This document shows positions 36,823-45,803 of a stretch of DNA of 64,000 nucleotides, piece by piece. The notes beneath the pieces were generated by a model that was not told the DNA's origin, did not search any database, and was given only the letters and a program-made list of their open reading frames with translations. Location of the stretch: positions 1 through 64,000 of the forward strand of contig NZ_JAUCBM010000015.1 of NCBI RefSeq assembly GCF_030362795.1, written 5' to 3'. Within the stretch, counting starts at the first letter, position 1. Each line of letters begins with the position of its first letter. Source of the DNA: Pseudochrobactrum kiredjianiae (GTDB taxonomy: Bacteria > Pseudomonadota > Alphaproteobacteria > Rhizobiales > Rhizobiaceae). A program made the translations under genes and the position numbers.

Positions 36823-37512
36823 TTAGTCTAACGACAGGCGCTGCGAGCCGCTGATCTTGTTCTCCGCCCATTTTGAAAATTTGAGGATCGGGTAACAATA
36901 GATAAAGTAGACCAGTGCAATCAGCCCGTAGATGAACAATACATCACGCGGGAAGCGCAGCATCGACACCTCTCCTTGGCGGGTCAGTTCTGCTATACCG
37001 ATCACCGAGAGAATGGCGGTGCTTTTGATGATAATCACGTAGACGCTGCTCATCGGCGCGATTGTCAGCTTCAGTGCCTGAGGCAAAATCACATGCCACA
37101 ATTTCTGCAACTGGCTCATGCCGACCGCTGTTGCGGCTTCCCACTGGCCACGCGGCACCGCATCAATCGCGCTGCTGACAATCTCCGACACATAGCAGGA
37201 TGTATAAAGCGACAGCGCTACGAAAGCGGCAGTGCTGGAATCCCAGCTCAGCCATTCAATACCGGTATTCGGCAGCACGAAGTAAAACACATAGAGCTGC
37301 ACCAAAAACGGAGTGCCACGCAAGATATGCACATAACCGCCAAAGATTTGCGTCAATATGGGAATACGATAACTGCGGATAATACCAATGACCGTGCCGA
37401 TCAGCGAGCCCGCGATAATTGCGACCAATGAGACTGTGAAAGTCTCTTTAAACCCCTGCCAGAGAAACGGCATCACCGAGACTGTAAGCTTCCAATAATA
37501 TTCAAACATCAT
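36823..37512 (-). CDS. Polar amino acid ABC permease 2 (HisM/GlnP-like)
   Basis: 229 residues with about five membrane segments. IRSYRIPILTQIFGGYVHILRGTPFLVQLY is the N-terminal HEQRTP-type region, quoted here around its RGTPFLVQ core, and EAATAVGMSQLQ is the EAA loop. The ATG lies one base after the stop of permease 1 with AAGG upstream. Last gene of the importer operon. Confidence 0.92.
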   Translation of the reverse strand: MMFEYYWKLTVSVMPFLWQGFKETFTVSLVAIIAGSLIGTVIGIIRSYRIPILTQIFGGYVHILRGTPFLVQLYVFYFVLPNTGIEWLSWDSSTAAFVALSLYTSCYVSEIVSSAIDAVPRGQWEAATAVGMSQLQKLWHVILPQALKLTIAPMSSVYVIIIKSTAILSVIGIAELTRQGEVSMLRFPRDVLFIYGLIALVYFIYCYPILKFSKWAENKISGSQRLSLD

Positions 37513-37513
37513 T

Positions 37514-38212
37514 TTAGCCTTTCGCCGCCCAGGCAGGACCTGCCAGCTTTTTCTTCACATGATGTGAGAGGAACAGCATTACACAATAGATGGCGAGATA
37601 TCCGGCAGCGATTGTCAGAAAGCTCTCATTCGGGCGCACACGCTCGCTATTGAGCAGCAAACCGGCACTGGTAAATTCAAAGACAGTAATCAGTGACAGC
37701 AGCGAGGTATCTTTAATCAGCACCGCCGTTTGTCCCAGCACCGGCGGGATCACATTGGCGAAAGCCTGCGGCAGCACAATATGGATCAAACGCTGCCCGT
37801 AACTCATCCCGACAGCTTTGGCAGCTTCAACTTGACCACGCGGAACAGAACCGATGCCGGTACGAATGATCTCGGACATATAGGGTGTGCAGTTAATCAC
37901 CAATGCCGCAATGCCAAGCCACATCTCCGGCCATTTGGCGGTGAAAGGCAGCAAGACCGGCAGACCGAAATAAACCAGATAAATCTGCACCAGCAGTGGC
38001 GTTGAGCGGATGAATGTCACATAGGCCTGAATCAAGTTCCGCAGCACTTTCCACTGCGTGAACATAATAATCGCCATGATCGTGCCAAGCACAAAAGACA
38101 GCACAAAACTCACGCCCGTTGCAATCAGCGTATTGCCCAAACCTTCGGCAAAACGATCCAGATATTGCGCAACAATGCGGTAATTAAAATAGTCGAGAAT
38201 AAATGATGACAT
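37514..38212 (-). CDS. Polar amino acid ABC permease 1 (HisQ/GlnP-like)
   Basis: 232 residues, about five membrane segments. YVTFIRSTPLLVQIYL is the conserved RSTPLLVQ motif and VEAAKAVGMSYGQRL the coupling loop. It pairs with permease 2. A terminator-like hairpin stands between the binding-protein gene and this one. Confidence 0.92.
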   Translation of the reverse strand: MSSFILDYFNYRIVAQYLDRFAEGLGNTLIATGVSFVLSFVLGTIMAIIMFTQWKVLRNLIQAYVTFIRSTPLLVQIYLVYFGLPVLLPFTAKWPEMWLGIAALVINCTPYMSEIIRTGIGSVPRGQVEAAKAVGMSYGQRLIHIVLPQAFANVIPPVLGQTAVLIKDTSLLSLITVFEFTSAGLLLNSERVRPNESFLTIAAGYLAIYCVMLFLSHHVKKKLAGPAWAAKG

Positions 38213-38306
38213 TATGCGATCCCGAATATTTTGCGGTCACATCTGTTCAGTGCAGTGCCGCAAAATAGTTTCAAGTCATGCTGAAAACATAAACCGTGTC
38301 TCAGAC

Positions 38307-38340
38307 AAAAACTCTCCGCCTGCAAATTCAGCAGGCAGAG
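38307..38340 (-). terminator. Intrinsic attenuator between binding protein and permease genes
   Basis: On the minus strand ctctgcctgc pairs with gcaggcggagag (two-base bulge) and is followed by T5. It would favour binding protein over permease. Confidence 0.7.
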
Positions 38341-38352
38341 AATATTGCATTG

Positions 38353-39162
38353 TTATTTATGGTCTTTTTCCCAGTCAGTGGTATTCCACCAATAATTGAC
38401 CATCTGATCGAGACGCTTGTCAGAGGTAATCAGCTCCACATAATTGTCGAGCCAGAGTTTCAAATGCACTTCGTCCGGACGCACGGCAAAAGCCAGCGGG
38501 TTCTTGACGATAATACCGTCCAGAATTTTCAGATTGCCGAATTCATTAACGAAATTGGTGACATTACCAAGATCGGAAACTGTTGCATCAATACGACCGG
38601 CAGAGAGCGCCTGCGCAACCGCAGCGGTCCCGCCGGTAAACTCTTTCAGGGTTGCTTTCGGCATAAATTTCTTGATGGCTTCACTATAGGAACTGGCCTG
38701 TGTGGAGCCGATATTCAGACCTTCCTGATTGAGGTCCTCCCATTTAGCCAGCGGTGAATCATTCTTCACCACCGCAACGGTTTCCTCGTAGAACATCGGA
38801 CGGGAGAACAGCAACTGCGCTGCGCGCTGCGGGGTCGGCGTCATATCCGCGGCAATCATATCCACTTTGCCTGCCAGCAATGCCGGAATAAGCCCCTTCC
38901 AGTCATAATCCTGAAACACAACTTTAACGCCGAGGTCTTCACCCATCATACGGGCAAGTTCCACAGCCAGACCAGTCTGTTTGCCGTCTTTATTGATAAA
39001 GCTAACCGGCGCACCCTGTGTCTGCACAGCCACACGCAGCTCACCGCGCTTCAGAATTTCTTCCATGGCGCCTGCTTTGGCAGTGTTTGCAGTACCCGCA
39101 GACAAAGCTGCAACGCCTGCCAGCATTCCGATGGATAATGCAATTTTCTTCAAAAACTTCAT
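38353..39162 (-). CDS. Polar amino acid ABC transporter substrate-binding protein
   Basis: 269 residues of the family 3 binding proteins. Signal peptide MKFLKKIALSIGML... with cleavage near AKA-GAM; then RGELRVAVQTQGAPVSFINKDGK, quoted around its GELRVAV core, GLAVELARMMGEDLGVKV and DMIAADMTPTPQRA, which is the amino-acid carboxylate-binding segment. GAGGAG ribosome site. Ligand could be an acidic or basic amino acid; not decidable by eye. Confidence 0.93.
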   Translation of the reverse strand: MKFLKKIALSIGMLAGVAALSAGTANTAKAGAMEEILKRGELRVAVQTQGAPVSFINKDGKQTGLAVELARMMGEDLGVKVVFQDYDWKGLIPALLAGKVDMIAADMTPTPQRAAQLLFSRPMFYEETVAVVKNDSPLAKWEDLNQEGLNIGSTQASSYSEAIKKFMPKATLKEFTGGTAAVAQALSAGRIDATVSDLGNVTNFVNEFGNLKILDGIIVKNPLAFAVRPDEVHLKLWLDNYVELITSDKRLDQMVNYWWNTTDWEKDHK

Positions 39163-39258
39163 AATGTTCTCCTCGTTATTATATGAATTTACCCTTGTTT
39201 ATCAGGCATTTATTTCCGGTGTATTCCAACAGGCATCCCCCATGCCTGTATCTCTTTT

Positions 39259-40005
39259 TTACAGAACCTGTTCGAGAAAATGCCGTGTGCGTTGATGCTC
39301 GGGCTTTGAAAACAACACATCTGGCGTGCCGGTCTCGACAATCTGCCCCTCATCCATGAAAATCACACGGTCGGCCACTTCACGGGCGAAACCCATTTCA
39401 TGGGTTACCACAACCATAGTCATGCCGGATTTTGCCAGCTCTTTCATCAGATCGAGAATACCGCCAACCATTTCAGGATCGAGCGCTGATGTTGCTTCAT
39501 CAAACAACATGACTTTCGGGTTCATCGCCAGCGCACGGGCAATTGCCACACGCTGCTGCTGGCCACCGGAAAGCTGGCTCGGATAGTGGCCTGCTCGCTC
39601 GGCAATGCCAACACGCGCCAGCATATCCTGTGCAATTTTTACAGCTTCCGCTTTGGAGCGTTTCAGCACCACGGTCTGCGGCAGAACCACATTTTCCAAT
39701 GCGGTTTTATGCTGAAACAGATTGAAATGCTGAAACACCATGCCAATCTCAGAGCGGGCATGATTGAGATCGGTTTTAGGATCAGAGATCGTCAGATTAT
39801 TGACGCTGATTGTTCCGCTATCAATTGCTTCCAATGCATTGAGCGTCCGCAGCAAAGTGCTTTTTCCGGAACCCGACGGGCCGATAATGACCAGAACCTC
39901 GCCTTTTTCTACAGAGAAAGACACATCACCGAGCGCACGATGCGCTTTGCCATTGCCGGTCGCAGGATAGGTTTTGCTAACATGCTCAACGGATATAAAA
40001 GTCAT
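39259..40005 (-). CDS. Polar amino acid ABC ATP-binding protein (GlnQ/HisP-like)
   Basis: 248 residues from the ATG at 40005, which follows a G-rich ribosome site; the ATG at 40065 would add 20 residues unlike the family. Walker [11 protein letters not shown]-loop FQHFNLF, signature [14 protein letters not shown], Walker [14 protein letters not shown]-loop VVTHEM. First gene of the four-gene importer operon. Confidence 0.95.
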   Translation of the reverse strand: MTFISVEHVSKTYPATGNGKAHRALGDVSFSVEKGEVLVIIGPSGSGKSTLLRTLNALEAIDSGTISVNNLTISDPKTDLNHARSEIGMVFQHFNLFQHKTALENVVLPQTVVLKRSKAEAVKIAQDMLARVGIAERAGHYPSQLSGGQQQRVAIARALAMNPKVMLFDEATSALDPEMVGGILDLMKELAKSGMTMVVVTHEMGFAREVADRVIFMDEGQIVETGTPDVLFSKPEHQRTRHFLEQVL

Positions 40006-40174
40006 TATTCCCCCCCTCTCAAGCAGTTTCAAGAAAAATGGATACCGCCTTCGCGGGGAAATCAATTCACCGAATTGATTTCTAATCCCGCTTCGATCCG
40101 TCCGAAACTGCGTAATAATCAGACCTTAACGCTGTCTCTTGCGGACAGTTCTCGTTAAAACTTATAAAATTGCT

Positions 40175-41062
40175 CTATCTTCCGTCTGGCAAAAATCCGT
40201 AAAATGCGACAGCGACATCCCCCGTCAGAATGATCCTATCATCCGCACATAATGCAACCTGTAAAGCCCCGCCCGGCATGAACACACGGAAATTTTTCTG
40301 ATTTGTCCGCCCGCTGCGCACAGCCGCAACAGCTGCTGCACAGGCACCGCTGCCACAGGCTTGCGTGAGAATCCCCGGGCGTTCATAAACGACCAGTTTC
40401 AACTGTGTTTCATTCTCGTCAGTTGACAGAAGCTGTGCCACCCCAATATTCGCCTGCTCTGGCAAATAGGTGCTGTTTTGCACAATAGCGGCCTCACGAG
40501 GCACATCCACCGCATCATAATCCGGCACAAAATAGACCAGATGCGGATTGCCCATATTCACGGCAAAAGGCTCAGATAACAGGCCATGATTGAGACTGCC
40601 CGCATGGCTTTTCAGCGGCCCCGCCAAAGGAATAGCCTGCCAGTCAGTGACAGCAGGTTCCAGATACAGGCTGACGCGTGGTGTGCCATTTTCAGTATCT
40701 GCCATACGGGCTTCAATCCGCCCGCCAAGTGTCTCTAAAATAACGGAAGTTTTGCGCGCTTCCTGCATCCACAGGAAAGCCGCACAACGCGTGGCATTAA
40801 AACAGGTCTGCGCTTCAGCACCATCTACATTATAGATGCGCATTCGCACATCGGCACCGGCATTTTGTGGCACTTCCAGCACCAGAAGCTGATCGCCGCC
40901 GACACCACGGTGCCGGTCGCAAATTTGCGTAATATATGCCGCTTGCGGCCGGAAAACTTTCGTCCGTCCGTCAACCAGCACAAAATCATTGCCCAGCCCG
41001 TGGGTTTTGATGAAAAAAGTTCCGGCGGCATCTCCCTGCACCGCTTCGGAATATGGCCCCAT
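40175..41062 (-). CDS. dapF: Diaminopimelate epimerase-like protein with altered active-site motifs
   Basis: 295 residues. The start TFFIKTHGLGNDFVLVDGR is that of DapF, which interconverts LL- and meso-diaminopimelate. Both catalytic Cys are present (near residues 85 and 240), but the context differs: the first motif reads TCFNATRC where DapF has CGN-x-x-RC, and the second region reads ERPGILTQACGSGACA where ERG-x-G-E-T precedes ACG in the family. NVDGAEAQ replaces NADGSE. Downstream of lysA on the same strand. It may be a diverged paralogue working on another amino acid, or a functional DapF; canonical dapF usually sits elsewhere in these genomes. AGGGAGG ribosome site. Confidence 0.8.
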   Translation of the reverse strand: MGPYSEAVQGDAAGTFFIKTHGLGNDFVLVDGRTKVFRPQAAYITQICDRHRGVGGDQLLVLEVPQNAGADVRMRIYNVDGAEAQTCFNATRCAAFLWMQEARKTSVILETLGGRIEARMADTENGTPRVSLYLEPAVTDWQAIPLAGPLKSHAGSLNHGLLSEPFAVNMGNPHLVYFVPDYDAVDVPREAAIVQNSTYLPEQANIGVAQLLSTDENETQLKLVVYERPGILTQACGSGACAAAVAAVRSGRTNQKNFRVFMPGGALQVALCADDRIILTGDVAVAFYGFLPDGR

Positions 41063-41136
41063 ATGTCCCCCTCCCTTCGGGTTATCTTAATGACAACCTC
41101 AGGAAACGGCCTCCCAACCGTTCCCTTGATTTAAGA

Positions 41137-41270
41137 GCGCGACCTTAAAGATCGCGCGCTTGCTATTCCTCTGGCGCGATCAAAGATCACGCACATCATC
41201 TGCTTTCTGGCGCGATCAAAGATCACGCACATCCTGTGTTCTCTGGCGCGATCAAAGATCGCGCTCAAGC
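41137..41270. repeat. 36-bp tandem repeat (3 copies plus a degenerate one) at the lysA end
   Basis: Units start at 41171, 41207 and 41243 with exact 36-bp period and share ctggcgcgatcaaagatc; a degenerate copy lies at 41137-41157. Each holds the small palindrome gcgatc-aaa-gatcgc or a one-base variant. The last unit contains the final codons and stop of lysA. The array may serve as its terminator. Confidence 0.9.
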
Positions 41271-42529
41271 ATCAATGCATCTTCAACCGTCCACTGACGG
41301 CGTACCAGCTTGAATGTATCGCCCTGAACCAGCACTTCCTGAATAAGCGGACGCGCATTGTAGGTGGATGACATTGTTGCACCATAGGCACCGGCCACGC
41401 CGAGCATCACCAGATCGCCACGCTCCAGCGCTGGCAAGCGGTCAAATTCACCAAATGTATCCGAGCTTTCACAAACAGGACCAACCAGATTAACCGGCAG
41501 GGTCTCTGCATCTGCTGCCGGTTCGCGCACCGGCCAGACCGGATGCACGGCATCATAAAGTGCCGGACGCATCAGATCATTCATCGCTGCATCAACGATG
41601 GAGAATTTGGCATTGCCCTGATTTTTGCCATAGAGCACTTTGGTCACCAGCGCACCGGCTTCCGCAATGATGAAGCGACCCGGTTCCATGGTCAGTTCGC
41701 AATCAATATCGCCGAGCGTTTCACGCAATGTCTGAGCATAGGCATCAACATCCATACCGGCGGAACCGTCATAGGACACACCGAGACCACCACCAAGATC
41801 GAGACGGGAAATTGTCAGGCCTTTGGCGCGGATTGCTTTCGTCAGCTGTGCCAGACGCTCAAAAGTCTGACGGAACGGCGTAACATCGGTAATCTGCGAA
41901 CCGATATGAACGGCAATGCCAACCACATTGATTTCTTTGCGCGCAGAAGCCACTGCATAGGTGTTCAGCGCATCAGCATAGGCAATACCGAATTTATTCT
42001 TGCTGGTGCCGGTGGTGATCTTCGGATGAGTCAGTGCATCCACATCAGGATTGATGCGCAGCACAACAGTCGCTACTTTTTTCAGCTTGAGTGCAACGCG
42101 GGAAATCGCATCCAGTTCTTCAATGGATTCAATGTTCAGCTGATGCACACCGGCTGTCAAAGCCGCAGCAATTTCCTCATCGGTTTTACCAACGCCTGAG
42201 AACACGATTTTATTTGCAGGCGAACCGGCTGCCAGTGCACGGTGCATTTCACCGCCCGACACGATATCCATGCCGCAGCCTTCTTCAACCAGAAGAGACA
42301 GCAGTGACAAGTTATTATTGGCTTTTACCGCATAGCAGACCTGTACATTCAGACCATCCAGCGCCGCACGCAATTGCGCCACACGTTCACGTACCGCAGT
42401 GGCAGAATAAACATAAAACGGCGTTCCATATTTTTCCGCAATCGCAGAAACAGCAACATTTTCAACAGTTAAAACACCATTTTTATAACCGAAATGCGCG
42501 ACATGCGGACGTGAGAACTCAGTGGTCAT
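41252..42529 (-). CDS. lysA: Diaminopimelate decarboxylase
   Basis: 425 residues, the family length. Fold III PLP enzyme: VCYAVKANNN carries the PLP Lys near residue 58, HIGSQI the stacking His, LDLGGGLGVSY and EPGRFI the phosphate loops, and VGPVCESSDTFG the catalytic Cys of the partner subunit. It makes lysine from meso-diaminopimelate. Start at 42529 has GAGGG six bases upstream; the ATG at 42544 does not. Divergent from a LysR-family gene, an arrangement also known for lysA/lysR of E. coli. The last codons (ERDL, stop) lie in a tandem repeat. Confidence 0.93.
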   Translation of the reverse strand: MTTEFSRPHVAHFGYKNGVLTVENVAVSAIAEKYGTPFYVYSATAVRERVAQLRAALDGLNVQVCYAVKANNNLSLLSLLVEEGCGMDIVSGGEMHRALAAGSPANKIVFSGVGKTDEEIAAALTAGVHQLNIESIEELDAISRVALKLKKVATVVLRINPDVDALTHPKITTGTSKNKFGIAYADALNTYAVASARKEINVVGIAVHIGSQITDVTPFRQTFERLAQLTKAIRAKGLTISRLDLGGGLGVSYDGSAGMDVDAYAQTLRETLGDIDCELTMEPGRFIIAEAGALVTKVLYGKNQGNAKFSIVDAAMNDLMRPALYDAVHPVWPVREPAADAETLPVNLVGPVCESSDTFGEFDRLPALERGDLVMLGVAGAYGATMSSTYNARPLIQEVLVQGDTFKLVRRQWTVEDALMLERDL

Positions 42530-42585
42530 TCTACCCTCAAACATTCAAAGCGGAATCCTGCTGGCAAACCGCTCTATCATTACTA

Positions 42586-42686
42586 GAGCGCATTCCGAAA
42601 AATGTGGACGGTTTTCGGGGTAAAATGCGCGTAAAAACAAAAAATAGAGCGGTTTCAACGATTCAACATTAACTGAAACCGCTCTA
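42586..42686. repeat. Dispersed intergenic palindromic element (copy c)
   Basis: Same build as the element at 21408: gcgcatt/aatgcgc (42588-42594, 42624-42630) around ccgaaaa/ttttcgg, a spacer gtaaaaacaaa, and tagagcggtttca/tgaaaccgctcta (42645-42657, 42674-42686). It lies between lysA and the divergent LysR gene. Confidence 0.88.
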
Positions 42687-42800
42687 TTGCCAAACTAGCA
42701 GACGCCTTCCTGCGGTCAAATTCATAATAATTCCTTTATTATTCATTTTCGATATGCTTTATATCTGCGAATAAGCCGTCATTCTAAAAGGGGAAAATTC

Positions 42801-43724
42801 ATGCGTCTGACCCATCGCCAGCTGGAAATTTTTCAATCGCTGATGCAGACGCTGAATGTCACCGAAACGGCTGATCATCTCGGTTCCTCCCAGCCGACCA
42901 TCAGCCGTGAGCTGAAAGATCTCGAAGCGACGCTCGGTTTCACACTATTCCACCGCGATAACCGCCGCCTGAAGCCGACACAACAGGCGGCAGCGCTCAA
43001 TGTGATTGTGCAGCGCTCATTTGTGAGTATTGAAGAAATCGCGCGCACCGCACGCGCTATTCGCGGCGATAATTTACAGCGTGTGTCCGTTGCCTGTCTG
43101 CCTGCCTATGCCCATGCGATTATTCCGCAGGCTACCAAATTGTTTCTCAATCAACATCCGCAGGCCTCCGTTAAAATTCACTCGCTGGAAGAAAGCGCGC
43201 TGACCCGCGACCTGCTCAGCAAGTTTTTTGATGTCGGTATGGTTGAGGGCAATATTAATCTCAGTGCCTCGGCCACACGGGAAATCTACACCGGCGATCT
43301 GTTATGCATTATGCCTGCGGGCCATCCGCTGGCAGACTATGACATGCTCGATATTGAACAATTCTCCGGCCATAATTTCATTTATTATGCCGATGAAGAT
43401 TACTACCGCCGTCAGGTTGATCAATGGTTTAATAATGCTGGTATCAACCGCAAGCTGACGATCGAGGCAACGACTGCCTCCTCCATCAGCTCGCTGGTGG
43501 CCGCAGGCATCGGCATCTCGGTGATTAATCCGCTCAGCGCATTGGCCTTTGAGGGCGAAAACCTGCTGATCCGGCCAATCCGTCATTCCATTCCCTATAA
43601 TGTCAATGTCTGGCAACCGGAAGATCTGCGTCGCGGCGCATTGGGGGCTGAATTCGTGCAATCCATCGTCAGCGCCGTAGACGAGCATGTGGTAAAGCTC
43701 AAAAACCGCAATCTCTGCGCCTGA
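42801..43724 (+). CDS. LysR-family regulator, probable controller of lysA
   Basis: 307 residues. Helix-turn-helix in the first 60 residues (RQLEIFQSLMQTLNVTETADHLGSSQPTISRELKDLE, recognisable by TETADHLGSSQPTISRELK) and a full effector domain (VSVACLPAYAHAIIPQ, CIMPAGHPL, SSISSLVAAGIGISVINPLSA). GGGGA ribosome site. Divergent from lysA with a palindromic element between. By analogy with E. coli LysR it may sense diaminopimelate or lysine, but it could equally regulate an unrelated target. Confidence 0.88.
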   Translation: MRLTHRQLEIFQSLMQTLNVTETADHLGSSQPTISRELKDLEATLGFTLFHRDNRRLKPTQQAAALNVIVQRSFVSIEEIARTARAIRGDNLQRVSVACLPAYAHAIIPQATKLFLNQHPQASVKIHSLEESALTRDLLSKFFDVGMVEGNINLSASATREIYTGDLLCIMPAGHPLADYDMLDIEQFSGHNFIYYADEDYYRRQVDQWFNNAGINRKLTIEATTASSISSLVAAGIGISVINPLSALAFEGENLLIRPIRHSIPYNVNVWQPEDLRRGALGAEFVQSIVSAVDEHVVKLKNRNLCA

Positions 43725-43860
43725 CGTTTCAGCGTTGAAATAATATTCTCAGGAAACCACATCTGAGAGAAAACAAAGCCGGACAGTTCTGTTTTTCCTG
43801 CTGTTGTCTGCTTTCCTGTTTAAAAACAGAACTCTATAGTGCGGAAAACTAACTTTGATT

Positions 43861-43907
43861 AGCATCGGAATCGTCCGAAAAACGAAAACACTTTTCGGTC
43901 CGATGCT
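43861..43907. repeat. Short dispersed palindromic element (copy d)
   Basis: agcatcgg/ccgatgct (43861-43868, 43900-43907) encloses ccgaaaa and ttttcgg. It ends 14 bp before the aminotransferase start codon, so it lies in that gene's leader. Confidence 0.8.
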
Positions 43908-43921
43908 CTAAGGGGATTATC

Positions 43922-45082
43922 ATGGTCAATCCGGTTTTCGCATCATCCGGCATATCTGTCTTTGAAATCATGTCGCGACTGGCCGCAGAAACCGGTGCCA
44001 TTAATCTCGGTCAGGGGTTTCCCGAAGGGCTGGAACCGCAGGAACTGATTGCAGCTGCAACCGATGCTCTGCATAGTGGTTCGCATCAATATCCGCCGAT
44101 GCTCGGTCTTCCCGCCCTGCGTCAGGCCGTGGCTGGTAATGCCCGCCGGTTCTTCAATATTGAGGCCGATTGGGAAACAGAAGTACTTGTCACTTCCGGC
44201 GCGACCGAAGCGCTGGCCGCCAGTTTCTTTGCACTGATTAACTCCGGCGATGAAGTGATTGTACTGGAACCGGCCTATGATTCCTACAGTCCGGTGATCC
44301 GCCGTGCTGGTGGTGTGGTTGTGCCGGTGCGCCTGTCACCACCCCATTGGGAATTACCCTTACAGGCACTGAGCGATGCAATCACCCCGCGCACGCGCCT
44401 GATTGTCGTCAATAATCCGATGAACCCGATCGGCAAGGTTTTTTCCCGCGAGGAACTGAGTTTCATCGCGGAGCTGGCTCTAAAACATAATCTCACCATC
44501 ATCGCCGATGAAGTTTATGAGCATCTGACTTTCGATGACAATCAGCATATCTCCCTGTTTTCACTGCCGGAAATTCGCAACCGTGTTGTGCGGATCGGAT
44601 CGGCAGGTAAGAGCTTTTCACTCACCGGCTGGAAGGTTGGCTATATCACCGCCGATGCGCAATTGTTGAAAGTGATCTCCCGCGTCCATCAATATATGAC
44701 CTTCACCACACCACCGGCATTGCAAGCCGCCGTAGCGGTTGGCCTCAACCTGCCGGACAATTATTTCACCGGTCTGCGTGATGAACTAACCAAACGCCGC
44801 GATTATCTCGATGCCGGTCTGCGTGAAGCCGGTTTTAGCATGGCCACCGCTCCTGCTACATATTTCGCAGTCGCTGATATCAACGATCTCGACAAGGATG
44901 GTGATGATCTGGCCTTTAGCCAGCGTCTCACCCGCGAGGCTGGAGTCACACCGGTGCCGGTTTCGTCTTTCTATTCAGAGCGCAATATCACCAGCCATGT
45001 GCGTTTTTGCTTCGCCAAAAAGCTCGACACGCTGGAGACCGCTATTAACCGGCTGCGAGACTGGCGCAAGAAACAGGGCTGA
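43922..45082 (+). CDS. Class I/II PLP-dependent aminotransferase
   Basis: 386 residues of fold I aminotransferases. INLGQGFPEG at the start, VTSGATEAL, NNPMNPIGKVF, ADEVYEHLTF and the PLP lysine in GSAGKSFSLTGWKVGY near residue 238. The N-terminal pattern is close to methionine/kynurenine aminotransferases (YbdL, KAT). GGGGA six bases ahead of the ATG. Convergent with the phosphatidyltransferase gene, only three bases apart. Donor and acceptor not decided by sequence. Confidence 0.9.
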   Translation: MVNPVFASSGISVFEIMSRLAAETGAINLGQGFPEGLEPQELIAAATDALHSGSHQYPPMLGLPALRQAVAGNARRFFNIEADWETEVLVTSGATEALAASFFALINSGDEVIVLEPAYDSYSPVIRRAGGVVVPVRLSPPHWELPLQALSDAITPRTRLIVVNNPMNPIGKVFSREELSFIAELALKHNLTIIADEVYEHLTFDDNQHISLFSLPEIRNRVVRIGSAGKSFSLTGWKVGYITADAQLLKVISRVHQYMTFTTPPALQAAVAVGLNLPDNYFTGLRDELTKRRDYLDAGLREAGFSMATAPATYFAVADINDLDKDGDDLAFSQRLTREAGVTPVPVSSFYSERNITSHVRFCFAKKLDTLETAINRLRDWRKKQG

Positions 45083-45085
45083 AAC

Positions 45086-45727
45086 TCAGCTCTTTGCGGC
45101 CTCTGCTAAGCCTCTGCGAATACGGTTGAAAATCGTCCACAATAACAACACGATAAGCAGCGGCTGCAACCAGATCATCCATTGTGGCAGGAAACCATCA
45201 ACGGCCAGCCAGCCACCCAAAATGCCGAACAGCAGCGCTCGGTCACTCTTGCCCATCGGCCCGTCATAACGTCTTGACGCGCCGACACTTAAGCCCAGCA
45301 ATCCGACAAATTCCGTGAGCAAGGCCAGCACAATAATCAGCCCCATCCAATGCGGTTGAAATGGCGCAATCCAGAGAAACGGCATAAATAGTGCCGTATC
45401 AGAAACCAGATCGCCAAGCTCGTTGAGATAAGCGCCCAAGGCGCTTTGCTGGTTAAATTCCCGCGCCAGCATCCCGTCGATGGCATTCATCGCCATGCGG
45501 ACAAACAGCCATATGGGAACAAGCCAAAACCATGCTTTATTATCAGCGATCACTAACCAGACACCGACCAGTACAGAGATCAGCATTGCTGTAACCGTTA
45601 CCTGATTGGCAGTGATCCCGCATTGCGCCAACCGGCGGGTCAGCGGGCGCAATAAATCCTGAAAGCGGCTCTTAAGCTGATAAACAGACACGATATCTCT
45701 CACTGCAAAATCATTTTTCTTAAACAT
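45086..45727 (-). CDS. CDP-alcohol phosphatidyltransferase, YnbA-like, with Asn in two motif positions
   Basis: 213 residues, about six membrane segments. The CDP-alcohol motif D-x2-DG-x2-AR-x8-G-x3-D-x3-D is seen as NAIDGMLARE...LGAYLNELGD near residues 81-105: the second and fourth Asp are present, the first and third are Asn. YnbA of E. coli, to my recollection, shares this NAIDGMLARE pattern, so it marks a subfamily. Such enzymes join an alcohol head group to CDP-diacylglycerol. Divergent from the hydrolase-methyltransferase gene, with a gap of about 75 bp. No good ribosome site in front of the ATG; a downstream start is possible. Confidence 0.85.
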   Translation of the reverse strand: MFKKNDFAVRDIVSVYQLKSRFQDLLRPLTRRLAQCGITANQVTVTAMLISVLVGVWLVIADNKAWFWLVPIWLFVRMAMNAIDGMLAREFNQQSALGAYLNELGDLVSDTALFMPFLWIAPFQPHWMGLIIVLALLTEFVGLLGLSVGASRRYDGPMGKSDRALLFGILGGWLAVDGFLPQWMIWLQPLLIVLLLWTIFNRIRRGLAEAAKS

Positions 45728-45803
45728 CGTTTAGTCTAAATGACTTACAATAAATAGCGGGACAATACGCATATTCATTCCACGCTCTATGAAAGACAGG
45801 CCT

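Noticed and set aside
41137-41270. Possible CRISPR array
   Set aside because: The 36-bp units are contiguous without spacers and lie partly in lysA; no cas genes are nearby.
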